DNA of 64,000 nt, taken from NCBI GenBank assembly GCA_902702965.1, contig CACRXP010000712.1, positions 261,902 to 325,901 of the forward strand, written 5' to 3'. This document shows positions 1 through 11,700 of this stretch, piece by piece. The DNA is from Spirometra erinaceieuropaei. Lineage: Eukaryota; Platyhelminthes; Cestoda; Diphyllobothriidea; Diphyllobothriidae. A program made the translations under genes and the position numbers. The notes below the pieces were generated by a model. That model saw nothing but the letters and a program-made list of their open reading frames with translations, ran no database searches and was not told the origin of the DNA. How positions within the stretch are numbered: position 1 is the first letter of the stretch; every line of letters starts with the position of its first letter.

Positions 1-1289
1 TATTTTATGCCAGAGCACATCGCGACATTGATCGAATTGAAAACCAAAAGTGCTATGGCAATTATATGCCGTGGTGTTAAGTTCACCAATAGGTCTGCGC
101 GTGGCGAGAACATTAAGGGGAGTATACCACTAAGCAGGTCCTGAAAGCCCGATAGCCCGCACCTCTTACTTACGACGAATATGTCATCCTCGTAGCAGTA
201 CTAAAACAAAGGTCCCTAGTGGTTGGAGGCGAACTTTTCAACTATTGTAGAACCGTTTTTGTTAGTTGGCTGAATTTTGGAGAACCCATCCATATTCGGC
301 TGATTCACTCGCATGTTCCGCCATTAAAACTAAAAAATGTTCGTTGACAGAATGCATAGAGTTGCATTAGGCTCGCGATTTTAGAGGCCACCTCGTTTCG
401 CCGCAGTTTCCAATGAGCCGTTTGTGCTGGACATCAGGTGCCAAGTCTAGTAGGATAAGGGTGGATAACGAGATCACGTTGAAAGATACCATAGTTAGGT
501 GAAGTCAGACAGTCTTTCCTCGGATGCCGGCGAACAGTTGGGAGGCCGGATTAATAAAGGCTCTGGAGCCCTCTCGAAGACAGTTTAGATTTCAGGCCAT
601 CCATCGAGCTAGATTATAAGTGGGGCTGCGCCTCGGGACAACGGTTGGCTAAAGGGGGACGTCGAGCTCATGAATTTTGGATAATCTCTGATTATGGGCT
701 CCTGTACAAGTCCGGAAGCTCAAGCTAATACATCTACCGTTCATGTGATACCAAGTTCATCTAATTTGCATTAATATAAACAGTTTATATTTATACTACT
801 TACTTAAAGTAAGTAATTAGCGCGTAAACATTGAAGAGGGTGGTTGTAAGAACGCTAAAGGGTTTTCGGGAGGACCTAGCGAGGAAAGAGATTCTCGGAC
901 TTGCCCGGACGCACAAAGCATGCAATGGGCAAGACTTCAAAGTCAGACCGGCTACTGATCGGGCATCAGTACTCACCGTCATGAAGGTGAGGCCTGGACA
1001 AAGGTCCACTCCTAGCTGAACTCCCGGTTACCCCCATGAATCCGATCTCTTGCCCGGCTATCTTTAATGAGCTTTACGGTTAGAAGGCGAGAGGAATGAC
1101 GCCACTCCTGACCAGGTTTTATTTACATTAATAAGACTCACTACGGGAAATAATACTGCTTGAGGGTAACAGTACTGCGTTGTATCCAAACCAAGCGTTC
1201 ATCACTGGACTCCGCGAGGGCAGTCAGAGGCAAACCATAATTGTAGTTTTCCATGGTCTGCTAGCAAACTGGGGTCTTATGACAGTTAA
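1..1289. other. No gene recognised
   Basis: Short ORFs only, none with coding character. The stretch may hold old repeat DNA; I see no family I can name. Confidence 0.6.
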
Positions 1290-2415
1290 GGACCATAGAC
1301 AAGGATTCGGCCAAATGCCATTGGATATGGCACTCGATGAATCCGTCTTCCAACATGTCCGAGCAACCACTCGAATGTGTGAAGGTCAGAGGTATACGTA
1401 CTTGGATTTAGTACTTGCAAAAAGGGAGAAAAGAGGTTGTGAAGTAATTGTAGGTCCAACCCTAGGTTCTTGTGGTCAAATTAGATGCGTGTGGAAAGCA
1501 AAACTTGTGGCTGTTCCCGAACGAAACGCAAAGTCGTCAAGAGATGTCCGACAGGGTAGCTTTTAAGAGATGAAATCAACGATTAGACAAATACTGTGGA
1601 CAGAAGTGTTACGAGGTGTCAGCGAATGCTGGGGGACCTTTTAATTAACTACGAAGGACTTTGTTTTATTGTACTGTTCCCTTAGGAAACGCTCGATCAG
1701 AAGCAGACCGTCGTAGCTGACGATTGCGGTAAAGGCAGAGATTTGAAAGACGCGTAAGCTCTCGGAATTCTTTTTGCAAACAGAGAACCCAGGATAACTT
1801 TGCGACTTAAGACGACAACGCGATTTATGCAAAATACTCTCCCGTGCAGCAAGTGCACCTTACAAAATGAAGGTTCTGGAAGAGACGTCGCAAAAAACCC
1901 AAAGCATTCTATGCTTACACCAGAAATGATACGAAAAATCGTGACCAATTCACAACCTTACAAAATAAAAACAACTAGAGTATGAGCGATGACCTCCAAA
2001 ATGTTGAGCTCATCTCTGAAGATTTTCAAAGTGTTTATCACCGCAGGTCCCCGACTGAAACCCAGATCTCTGTCACAGTTACTTACTAGCCCTCTTACAA
2101 ACACAGGATTATTTACGCCGCCGTTAGTTCTGGCCGAACAGGAGAAGTTAGATCCGGTCAAGTCACCTGGGTCAGATGAGATTCCAGGTATACTCCTGCG
2201 CCAACTAGCGGAAGCCTTAGTCGAACCATGGTGATTTATCTTCCAATAATATCTTGAAGCTGGCATACTCTCTGATACATGGAAATTGGCAAATATTCAA
2301 CCTATACATAAGGAGGACCAGAGCTATATCCTACCAAATACCGACCAGTCAGTCTAACAAGCATATGCTGTAGGCCGATGGAGAGGATAATAAAAAAAAT
2401 CAATAGTATCGCTTG
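1290..2415 (+). mobile_element. Decayed CR1/jockey-type LINE: endonuclease tail and start of reverse transcriptase
   Basis: The frame at about 1340-1510 holds HVRATTRMCEGQRYTYLDLV, the C-terminal part of a LINE apurinic-type endonuclease. At 2110-2235 LVLAEQEKLDPVKSPGSDEI marks the entry to the reverse transcriptase, and at about 2330-2400 a frame reads like NYRPVSLTSICC and MERIIKKI. Several frameshifts and stops separate these parts. It continues at 3205 after a nested insertion. Confidence 0.8.
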
Positions 2416-2419
2416 GTAC

Positions 2420-3130
2420 ATCCTGCTGTCAGTATCAGTATCAGTGTATTTCAGGGAAAGTAGGTGTGTACCTTTGAAATCCCTATTGGTTACATGCAGT
2501 GGAAGTATATGGAGAAAATGGAAAGGAAGTAACATGACAGAAATACAAGGAGAATAACAAAAACTGTACAGATGAACACAGGATGTCATGCGTTAACAGA
2601 ATTTAGAGGCACATGAACTCGGTTGGTCGATTAAATGCAGCAGACAGTTGAAGCACACTTAAGATACAGAAAAAGAAGTAAATTTTTTAGTCCGCAGGCA
2701 TCGTGGTGAAGGCGAGCAGCGGTGTGTGACGTTGTTCAAAATTATTAAATTACACAAGCACATGTTAGTTGAATGTTGATAGTAGCATAGTCATAACACT
2801 AACTTGTCAACGTTGGCTATCAACGTGGCCGTAGTCCGGCGTTATTGTGGTGCGCGCTCCAATGTTGATCTAGCTTCCGGTTAAAAGTATCTACGGATCC
2901 CGACATAACAACATCCTCAGGCAAGACATTCCAAGCTGCAACCATTCTGTTGGAGAAGAAAAACTTTCGGAAGGCTTTGATCACTTCAATAGCCTCTGTG
3001 GTTTCCAAAATATTATTGAGAATACATTGGAAGAGTGATAGATCTTCCGAGACCCGCTCCTTGGGAGTATTTGCACTTGATTCAGGAAACCCCTGAATAA
3101 TAGGACATTTTACCTGTCGGTCTCTTTTTT
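2420..3130 (-). mobile_element. LINE 3' end nested in another LINE
   Basis: The minus-strand frame at 2820-3008 reads FFFSNRMVAAWNVLPEDVVM and VDTFNRKLDQHW, the conserved C-terminal tail of CR1-like reverse transcriptase ORFs. The downstream UTR (to about 2425) resembles that of the LINE at 22490-26450 and ends in short ACTGAT repeats. It separates two halves of a plus-strand LINE. Confidence 0.75.
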
Positions 3131-3204
3131 ATTTTCTACAGAAGTGTGGTTCCCTAAATGACGTAACGCTCTGGGACTATGCGCTGGTGATGGTGGAGCA
3201 GATG

Positions 3205-3720
3205 CGCTTACGCCGTCTGTTTGTTTGACTCTTATGTTGACAACCTTGGATCAGCTCAATTCAGCATGATTTTTTACGAGAAGACTTCCTGCCTCGCAAA
3301 CCTCACTACATTTACCGAACGTTGGTCAAAAGCAGTGGACGAAGGACATCCAGTTGATGTCATGCGCCTTGACGTCAGCAGGGTATTTGATTGCATTCCA
3401 CAATGCACATGTTACTGACAACATTTTAGTAGCACATGTTTTTTAACGTAAGCGATTGCATGTTCAGCTTTCAGTAGGGTTTTCAAGGGCATAGCCTATT
3501 ACCCTTAAAATATATTAACCTATTCGTTAAGAACGAGTTAAGCGTACGGACGCACTGTTTAACTGTCGCAGTGCGGGCAACGTCACCTATGATGACAATA
3601 CGCAGAACGATTGTAAAAGTGGAGCATCTGGGCGGCCACACCTGGAAATCCATACTTAGCAAATTCACCAGCTTAGTAACACTTTCCCAGCTCTCAGACT
3701 TATGCATCTTTCGTTCTGAA
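3205..3720 (+). mobile_element. Continuation of the plus-strand LINE reverse transcriptase
   Basis: The frame at 3221-3418 reads TSCLANLTTFTERWSKAVDE then HPVDVMRLDVSRVFDCIPQ, the family's core region with the first catalytic Asp motif. A further trace at about 3530-3620 (LSVRTHCLTVAVRATS) matches a later part of the ORF, so an internal deletion is likely. Confidence 0.7.
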
Positions 3721-4547
3721 ATTACTTTCAAACCTATGCAATTTAATTGATCGTCATGAAAACTTGTATTTTTTAAAAAATGGGGTTTTCAATAGCTTCT
3801 GTCATTTACTCCAAATACACTGATATGATTTGGTTCGATTAGTGGTGTAGCGTTTAAGCAGCTAGAGTACTCAGAGCGCCACCATTACCAGGTCAAGTGG
3901 CGGCAGCTTCTTTTGACGATTTTTTAGGAAACGTGTCCAAGTGTTGTCCAGTTGGTGTGTATCGCACTCGCCCAGAGATGGTGTGTCTAAGGGCTTATGC
4001 TGTATTCGCCGATGGATGGTGCGTTCAAGTGGTGCATTGGCAGCTGCGACTGTGTGCAGGCACGTGTGTCCAGCTGAAGTCGATCAAGTGATTGCGGGTC
4101 AATGCGTATGGGACCACCGGTTGCGAGGGCGAATGACCCCGAGACAGTGAGGTCCTGGGCAAAGACGTCAGACACTGGCTGTCGGAAAACAGCGGTGACA
4201 CACGACCTGTGAGCAGGAGGCAGTACTTAAATCTAGGGAACAGCCGATTCATCAGCAGCAATAGCTAAGACAGCGGGTGTATCTTCAACGTCACACTCAA
4301 AATCTAATGTTTTTTAAGGATTTGCATGGTAAAACCCGCTGGAAATCCCACATTGGACCCTAAAATAACCCTTCAGACAAATAGTTCCTTCCAGTTGCTT
4401 CACAATTAGACAGTCCTGCGGAATGAGCTGGCTTTTGGAGGAATTGTAAACAAAAGTTCGCGGCTGAGTCCTGCCTACTTACACTCAAGTGCCCGAGGAA
4501 CTCACACCACCGGCACTCCACACCCCAACGTTGCGAAAACACTTGAA

Positions 4548-4740
4548 GTGTCGATAGAAGCGAACAGGCGAGTTCCAGGAAGCAGTTCAGAAGAAGATGC
4601 GATCAATGGAACAAGAATTTTATTAGCCCCTCCTTGTGACTTTCTATTATGATGGGTTCAAGTGAGAATCCGAAACGTCAGACCAATAAACTTCTTGTCC
4701 CAATGATCGCATCTTTTTCTTTCTCTGAACTTCGAGTGTC
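4548..4740. repeat. Inverted pair of fragments of the hammerhead-like repeat family
   Basis: 4548-4620 (reverse orientation, gaagcgaacaggcgagttcc and onward) and 4645-4740 (forward) are parts of the same interspersed repeat seen at 13555-14050, 53385-53850 and 54090-54510. The forward part keeps a stem-loop GGGTTC/GAATCC followed by GAAACGTC. Confidence 0.6.
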
Positions 4741-4744
4741 CTGC

Positions 4745-6410
4745 GAGGCTCGATAGTATTAATTACATAAACACATAGTACTCACGTTAAGTAAGTAACA
4801 AACAAACTTAACTACTGAGAGGGGCTGCAGGGTCGATTGAATGAGTGACACTAGCAGGTTCTAGAGAGAACTCCAAGGGAAAGTGCAACAAATTGCGTGA
4901 CCTCACAATGTCTGAAAAGGGCGAAAGTGCTGGGTCGGATCAACTATTGATCAGGCCGCAGGAGTCACATTCCCAGGGATGCGGCTTGATCAGAGAGCAA
5001 TATCCAGGTGGGTGAGGGTTACTTCGGGCTGAGCGGACCACCATCAACGCTAGGTAACCTGCAAAGTCCAACCTCTCTCGAAGTTAACTTGACTTAGCCT
5101 TGAAATTAGGACCTGAGAGGAAAAAGACACTGACAATTCGTTTTTCTTTACACTAATCAGACACCACCGAAAACGGGGCAGCTTGAGGATGGCAGTCCTC
5201 CAGTTTGGAAAGTAACTAGTTCTTCCAAAGGGGTTCGTAGCGGCTAAGATAAAAGTGATTACTCTAGCCGCACAACCATCGGATTCAGCCCCCTTTACCC
5301 GAGGAAAACGGAAAATACCAGAATACAAACGATTGGGCGCACACTGAGACCTGGGCTCCTGACACTGAAATTAGCGACTCTCGGCGAGGCCAGAACACGG
5401 GGAAGCTACGCTCGAGTGGTCTACCGCATGGGCATACTTGCCGGAGCGAGTTGAAGGGTGTCACATTAGATGCAAGTGGCTATGATAGTCTCAGCTGCAG
5501 TCAGCAAAATCAATCATTCTGATCGTAAGTTCAGCACGACTGGGAGGGCGAATAGTCCTCAGGTTAAATAATAGCGTCTTGTACTATTTTGGCAGCAGGA
5601 TACAGGCCCGAGGGTGCACCAAAGAGGATAGTTCGCAGCAATCTATTCTACCAATTGTCGACACTGTGTGTCGTCTCGGACATAGGAATGTTCCCCCATT
5701 CGGACGGCGGATACTTTGGTTTGGACTCGATCGATTTTGATTCGCCATGACAATTCAAAGAATTGAGTGCTGGTACCTCAGCACCTAGAAGTAACCTGGT
5801 GCACCGGTTAGGAAACTGAATGAAGCATGAACACCACAATAATTAGAACCCAGTCTTGTTGCGAAAGAGAAGGCGGAAGACATGTATTCTGTTAAAAGAC
5901 GCAGTGGTGGTCAGAACCCCTCATGCGCGTCTGTGCGATCGGGTAATGTGGGCGTGAATGACTGTCACATTAGAGTTAGTCATTATCATCTAGTTGAGTT
6001 GGTTGCGGAATCCGTGAGCGTCTGTGACTGGCTGTTTTAGAGGCCGCGTGTGTTCGGGACCGTGTCCGCATGACTTCCATGCGTCAAGGTAGAAGGCTGA
6101 TACTCACTTGTATAGTGACCCTATTGAAAACGGTACATGCAATACAAATGCTAACTACACATCTTACTAACATTTTGCCAGTAACATATTTGTTTGTGGA
6201 AAACGTTTGTACAGTGCGGGACCGCGGGTGCGGCAGGCGGTCTTCCCAATGTACATATGAAATTTTAAGTGCAATCATATACAATCAGCATAAGGCGAAG
6301 TCATTTGCGTGGTTTGGGAGGGGAAATTTCATTAAACGTCAGGGATGTGTTACATAGAGATTAAATTAAGAAATGAAATTTATGACTGGCCGCAGATAGT
6401 CCCGCAGCGA
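4745..6410. other. No gene recognised
   Basis: No ORF shows family motifs, and no clear repeat, RNA gene or long inverted structure was found. Confidence 0.6.
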
Positions 6411-6414
6411 GAGT

Positions 6415-6610
6415 CGTCATTTATCAAAGGTCAAACAATCTAGCTGCCTTTTGAATACAACCATTGTATCAGATGCCACTATTTCATTTGGAAATGAGTT
6501 CCATGGTCGAAAAACACGTAGCCTGAAGGAAGACTTCCGATAGTCTAGGCGTGTATGCCCCCGCTTGACTTTGTACTTGAGGCGATTCAATGGCTCAGAA
6601 GTCATTTGGG
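6415..6610 (-). mobile_element. LINE 3' fragment (reverse transcriptase tail)
   Basis: The minus frame reads LDYRKSSFRLRVFRPWNSFP then NEIVASDTMVVFKRQLDCLT and ends FDK, typical of the last residues of CR1-like LINE ORFs. It is truncated upstream. Confidence 0.7.
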
Positions 6611-6639
6611 CAATGATAGATGGAATTACCGAAACCGAC

Positions 6640-6770
6640 AGGACAACGGGCCCCTACTTAGAGGCGCGGACTTACAACTAACAGGTCGCAAGTTCGAGCC
6701 GCAGATGTTCAACACTTCAGGATTGGGTATGACTGGCTGATGACGGCTGATAAGCAAGAAATGGTCATTC
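6640..6770 (+). repeat. tRNA-like SINE-type repeat
   Basis: Contains ggtcgcaagttcgagcc (B-box-like) followed by a body (ttcaacacttcaggattgggtatgactggctgatgacggctgataag) that recurs in reverse orientation at 11830-11950 and 59765-59875. RNA polymerase III origin is inferred. Confidence 0.55.
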
Positions 6771-6774
6771 CAGT

Positions 6775-8280
6775 CCCCCTTGTCCTTTTCGGCAATAATA
6801 GTATGACTTGTAAGACACAACTGGCCTAAATGATTTGATGCTAAAACAGTGCAGACTTTCAAAACCTCACCCTTTGAAAACTGTTAAGAGTAGCCACCCC
6901 AACCGACTCGTTCGCACGCCGTCCTATCGATCCGGCCACACGGCTTGCGCATTTTTATATCATGTAAGCCACCGACAGGATAAGATGAAAGCCCAGTCGC
7001 TCAGATGAGTCAGAAGTATAGTCGACACGCTAACAGCTCAAGACCACGATCTGATTGGCTCAATTCCAAGCCGGCCTTAAACATTTCTGTATGCACCTTC
7101 CATCGCCAGATTTTCGCTGCTAGGACTCAGCAATAGACTTCTTCGCCTTCTACCCATGATCGCGGAAAGTTGTAGAACGGGCTACCAGCTAGGCGCTCCG
7201 ACCAGAACACAACCACAACAGCATAACACGATGCTCGTGGAGCTGCGCTGACCAGTCATTTCGCTCCATTTACTTCTCCTCCCCCGCCAGGACCATCATT
7301 TCAATAGACTAAGCAACATTAAAGACATGTCCGACAAGGTTTCAAAACAACGCACTGAAGCTCCGAGCTCCTCAATTGGGCTGTTTGCGGAGAACAGGGC
7401 GCTCGGGCGACAAGGCGGATTCAGAGATGGCTAAATCGGACTTTGTTGCTGTATGGCCTAAGGGAAATCGTGTGGATTCGGCCATTAGTTTATGGGCACA
7501 GTGATTCTAGTCCGAAAAAGTTGAACAAAACGATGAAGCAAACTGTCCAATACGGACATAAACAAAGCTTATTTAAGGTAGAAACTTAGTGAATCCATAA
7601 GGTTAGGAGGAAAATATAACTAAATCACCGAAGCGGTGCTTTCATTTTGAGCATATGGTGAAAGGAAGAAGAGTGAACGAAAGGATTACATGATCTCAGA
7701 AAGACCTGCGCTAGAGTCGCGAAAAGGAAGTGCAAACTATCAAGTCAGTTACTGATTAACCAGTCTAGTAATTGAGAAACCAAACAGGGAGTTCGCGACG
7801 GAAGGCAAAAATAGAATGTTGCTCCTAGGGACTGACGTCACCTCCAGCTATTGTGAGGTTAGCTTCGTTGAAGGGGATCTGAGGCGAAAGTAATACAAGG
7901 AAGCCACTATTAAAAAGGCGCCCAGTGCAGGTTTTTTAGAGGCCACGAGACGGACTTTTTGGGTTGTCAAGAGAAAACTCGTAATTCCTGTTAGCGTGTC
8001 GGCCCCTCAACAGGGCGATGACCGAGGCAAGCGAATGCGCACGCTTGACAAGACACGGTCTACTTACATAATAAAAGTAGCAGTTATTATTAATTCGTAG
8101 TTCGGCCGGTCCAGAGAGGAAAACGAGAGAGAAGACAGAACAACGCGAGTAACGTGTAAAAAAATAATTCGAGGCCTGTAATAGCCGTACAATACGAATA
8201 CTCTGTACATAAACAGACGGATAATATCAAGTAAAATAAGCACTCAGTGTCATGCTAAGCCACAAAGGTCCCAATTCCTA
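6775..8280. other. POLD2 3' flank, no gene recognised
   Basis: Lies downstream of the POLD2 stop. No clear poly(A) signal or coding exon was found. Confidence 0.55.
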
Positions 8281-8283
8281 CAC

Positions 8284-8776
8284 TCATTCAACAACGGAGG
8301 AGTCGATGCAATCCATGGAGGTGCCCCCTTCTTCCTGTTCAGGATCTTCCTGCATCTCCTGGTCAAGACCAGTGAAGTCAAAGCGCACCGGCAGACAGCG
8401 AAATGTCTGCAGTTCGAGAAGAACCAGAGTGTACGTCCTATCAAACCGAGGCACGGAGATCATCAGGGCCCCCTTCGACTCAGTGTCCTCAGCAGTAGTC
8501 CGCGGACTCCAGGCCGAGAGCGAGGCCCTTCGCCAGGCCGCGGTGGCTTGATTGCCCACCACATAGATGTCAGGGTAGTCGGGAGAGGGGACTGACACGT
8601 CCTGTTCTCTCGCCCGTTTCTCACCCACGATCTTATCAGGCAGGGTTGTTCGCAGCACGAGCGGGTCTCTGTCCGCAAGCGGGTAACCAAACAGCGTGTC
8701 TGGGCAGGTGGGCGCCAGGTGGCCCCAGTGCAGAGTTGCTTCCATGCAGCCCAGAGCATCCGAAATTTCCGTGTAC
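8284..8776 (-). CDS. POLD2: POLD2 exon 5 (C-terminus and stop)
   Basis: It begins after ctctgtag with YTEISDALGCMEATL and contains LAPTCPDTLFGYPL, YVVGNQ and ALMISVPRFD, matching the C-terminal part of POLD2. It ends in an acidic tail (EMQEDPEQEEG) and TGA at 8284-8286. A basic insert (VGEKRAREQ) is lineage-specific as far as I can tell. No AATAAA was seen in the 250 bp downstream. Confidence 0.92.
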
Positions 8777-11700
8777 CTACAGAGGACATTGAAAAAGGAA
8801 CAACAGTAATGGACAAGAAGAGAGTATTATCTTCAATGTTCGCATAGAGCTGAGGTATTTGTGAACCGTCACTCATTGAGAAGGCAGGAAAGTTCGCTTT
8901 AGTTGGAAGTAGCACCTCGTGTACTTCTCTCGTGAAAAGTGCGGCGGTTAACAGAATTGAGACGACTGGTATAATTCATACCGGTCTCGCAAAATCTTTT
9001 GCGCCTGGTGCAGACGTTGGAACGTCCATGGCCATTCCGCATCGTAACGCTGCTCACGGATAGCTTGTCCGTCAAACTCGACGGCGACCACGACTACCTG
9101 GAGAGGCACTAGAAACATGCGTACTCTTGCATAAACCCTAATCCGTTTTCCCACATCCAATATATCCCAAACGACCGCAGATCAGCTTGATGGCCATAAG
9201 GCAAAACTAAGAAGGGACTGGCCTCAAATGCGACTAGCTTGGGACGACCACTTCGTTCAGACCGGCACGTAGTGTGGTTATTAAGACATACCGGAGCCCA
9301 TAAAAGAGGCAAACGCGTGCTAGTATTTTGAGGCAGCCAATAAGAAACCCCTCCGGGCACCGAGGTGCAGAAAAGGAAGTCAACATTAGTTAAAGTAAAA
9401 ATGGAGGTGAATACTTGGAACTACGCATTAGTCAGACGTAGTGCGGCAAAATGCCAGTGTGGAGCCAAACGCATATTCAGTATCCATCTGACATAAGGCA
9501 GACCCAGCGGGCGCGTGGCGCAATGGATAACGCGTCTGACTACGGATCAGAAGATTCCAGGTTCGAATCCTGGCGTGCTCGCCTGTTTTGTTGATCGCAC
9601 AACTAATGGCAGGGAGTGTTGGAGAGTGTTCAGATTCGTCTCCTTGGCCTATGATGTTACTGATGCTCGGTAGCGGTCTGGTCTGTTGTACTCTTAATAA
9701 GCCGCCGTCATTCCCGTTCATCTCCCTCCCATTTTTGCCATTTCTCAAGGCTGTGAATGTCTCCAACATGAGTGAGTGGACAGTGGCCGCCCGGCACAAC
9801 CGTGATGCACGCTGTAACTGCCTCCTGCCCGTCATGGGTCGTGTTCCGAAGGCCACCCCGCCTACCACGCCGGCACCTGACTCCGCCACGGAGAAGACGG
9901 TCCCCGTGGTGACCAAATCGCAAAAGTCTCTCACAGACATTAAGAGAACCCTGGACTCCACCTTCACCACCTACATGGCCAAGTTCTCTTCTAACATCAC
10001 GGTAGGTGGTGCCACCCTGGCGTGGGGCAGTCCCACTGTCATTTCACTCTTGCATCTAAATTGTCATCCACCGATTGGTGGCTGTCTTGTTTTTTTCCTG
10101 GCGTGCTCGCCTAACTTTTCGCAATATTTCCCCTGCTGCCACCTTGATTTCCTGCGTTTACGCCAAACCCGTTGACAATACTTTCCAGCTCTTCTTCGCT
10201 GCGCGACCGGGTGGAACTCTGGACGGCTATTTCCAGCTAAAGTAGAAGACGGGCTGGCGGGACACATGTAAACTTGCCTCAAAACAGCCCTGCTTAAACG
10301 GGGATATTCAACACGATTCATCAAAAAAGTATAGCAACACTTTAGGGCCAAAATTGACGGAGCAATGAGTTCCGAAAAAGCCCGTTGTAATATCCTTACC
10401 CTTTATGGGCGACAGCATCTCAAATACCATCAAGCGGCGATTGAGATGTGCTATTGAAAGAACTTACAATTCAGCTGAACTAATATTCTGCAGCCCAACT
10501 ATGGCTATCCAAGTTCCACGGGCGAAGGATGCATTGCCATTGCACGCCACGTCAAATTGTGCCTACGAATTCACATGCACTTGTGGATGCAAGTACATTG
10601 GGCGAACGCCAAGGCAACTGGCAGCCAGGGAAGTTGAGCACCTGCCTAAATGGCTTCTAAAGCAGGAGAATAAGATTCCACGGTCTTTTATTACAAAACA
10701 TCTCATTCATAGTGCCCATTCGGTTGACCCCAAAACATCTTTTCGAGTATTGGTTCGAGCACGAACAACTGCGCTACCTGGAGGCAGCCTACATGCGGCG
10801 GGAAAAACCCGCCTATGTAAACAGTTAGACCACGTGGTCAACCTCAGCTTGCCCTGGTAGATCTGAGCCCTTTTGATTTACGAAATCCCTCTGCGTGTTA
10901 ACTTCCCCATTTTCTTTCCTATGTTGTGTTTTTCAAGTTACCATTTCATTGATTAGTCTACGTGCAGTATACAATGACCTTGCTGTTTTCCATTGATTTT
11001 CTCTGTGGAAGTTCAAACCTCTGTATCTTTCTCACTTGTTATCTGTGTTATGCAACGACAGGCTGCAGTTGATAAGCCGTCGCGAAATTTTCTGGTACCA
11101 TTAAATTCTGCTGTCTATGCCTGCTTTAAACACGTAAACTTGCAGAGGTTTGGCTTTCGAGACGGGTTTTGGTGTTGGCCAAATTTACCGGACCGGATGA
11201 ACTACTTGGAGTGATTGTGAAATAAGAACTAAGTGAGACTGTTGGCCCTTCTTGCGAGTTGTTGACGCGAACAGCCTGATACATGTATTGGGGAGGAGGC
11301 CGCACGTGGCACGCGTAGATGGTCTGTTAGGATTTGTCAGTCGCCACGCCCAATCGCATCAACAGTTGGCTAGCAGGCTCGAAGAGTCGACATCTAAGAG
11401 CTTGGGAGAAAAAGGAGCGAGGCTGAAACTAGGGAATCCATCTGCACGGCACATCAGCGTCCTCTTCATTATAATACACCTGACGCGCTTGAATCTAGCA
11501 CGGCGCATTGAGAGTCGTACGACTCGAACCAGTAGGGAAGGCTAAATCGATGACAGTCTTGCCGGTTGGTATGCAATTCCATGCCAATTTACTGCAATAA
11601 ACATGCTACTTAAATAATGCTAGCAACATATTTATAGACATTTTTTACAACGTCCGACTTGAGTTCGTCATAGCGAGATGGACCGTAGTAGAGGGGCGCT

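Larger units (their letters stand above)
9505..10112 (+). repeat. Segmental copy of UBR4 intron-exon DNA ending in a tRNA 3' fragment
   Basis: About 590 bp matches the reverse complement of 43605-44193 at high identity, with a 10-bp indel near 9627. Homology starts at the tRNA 5' end and stops near 10094. Immediately after it, 10096-10112 repeats the last 17 nt around the tRNA 3' end (9568-9584, tcctggcgtgctcgcct). Confidence 0.85.

Noticed and set aside
8948..9160. 70-residue ORF in POLD2 intron 4 (GQAIREQRYDAEW...)
   Set aside because: It looked like a missing POLD2 exon, but exons 4 and 5 join directly in phase and cover the family without a gap.
9428..9970. 180-residue minus-strand ORF
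   Set aside because: It is the shadow of the copied UBR4 exon and tRNA, which read on the plus strand.
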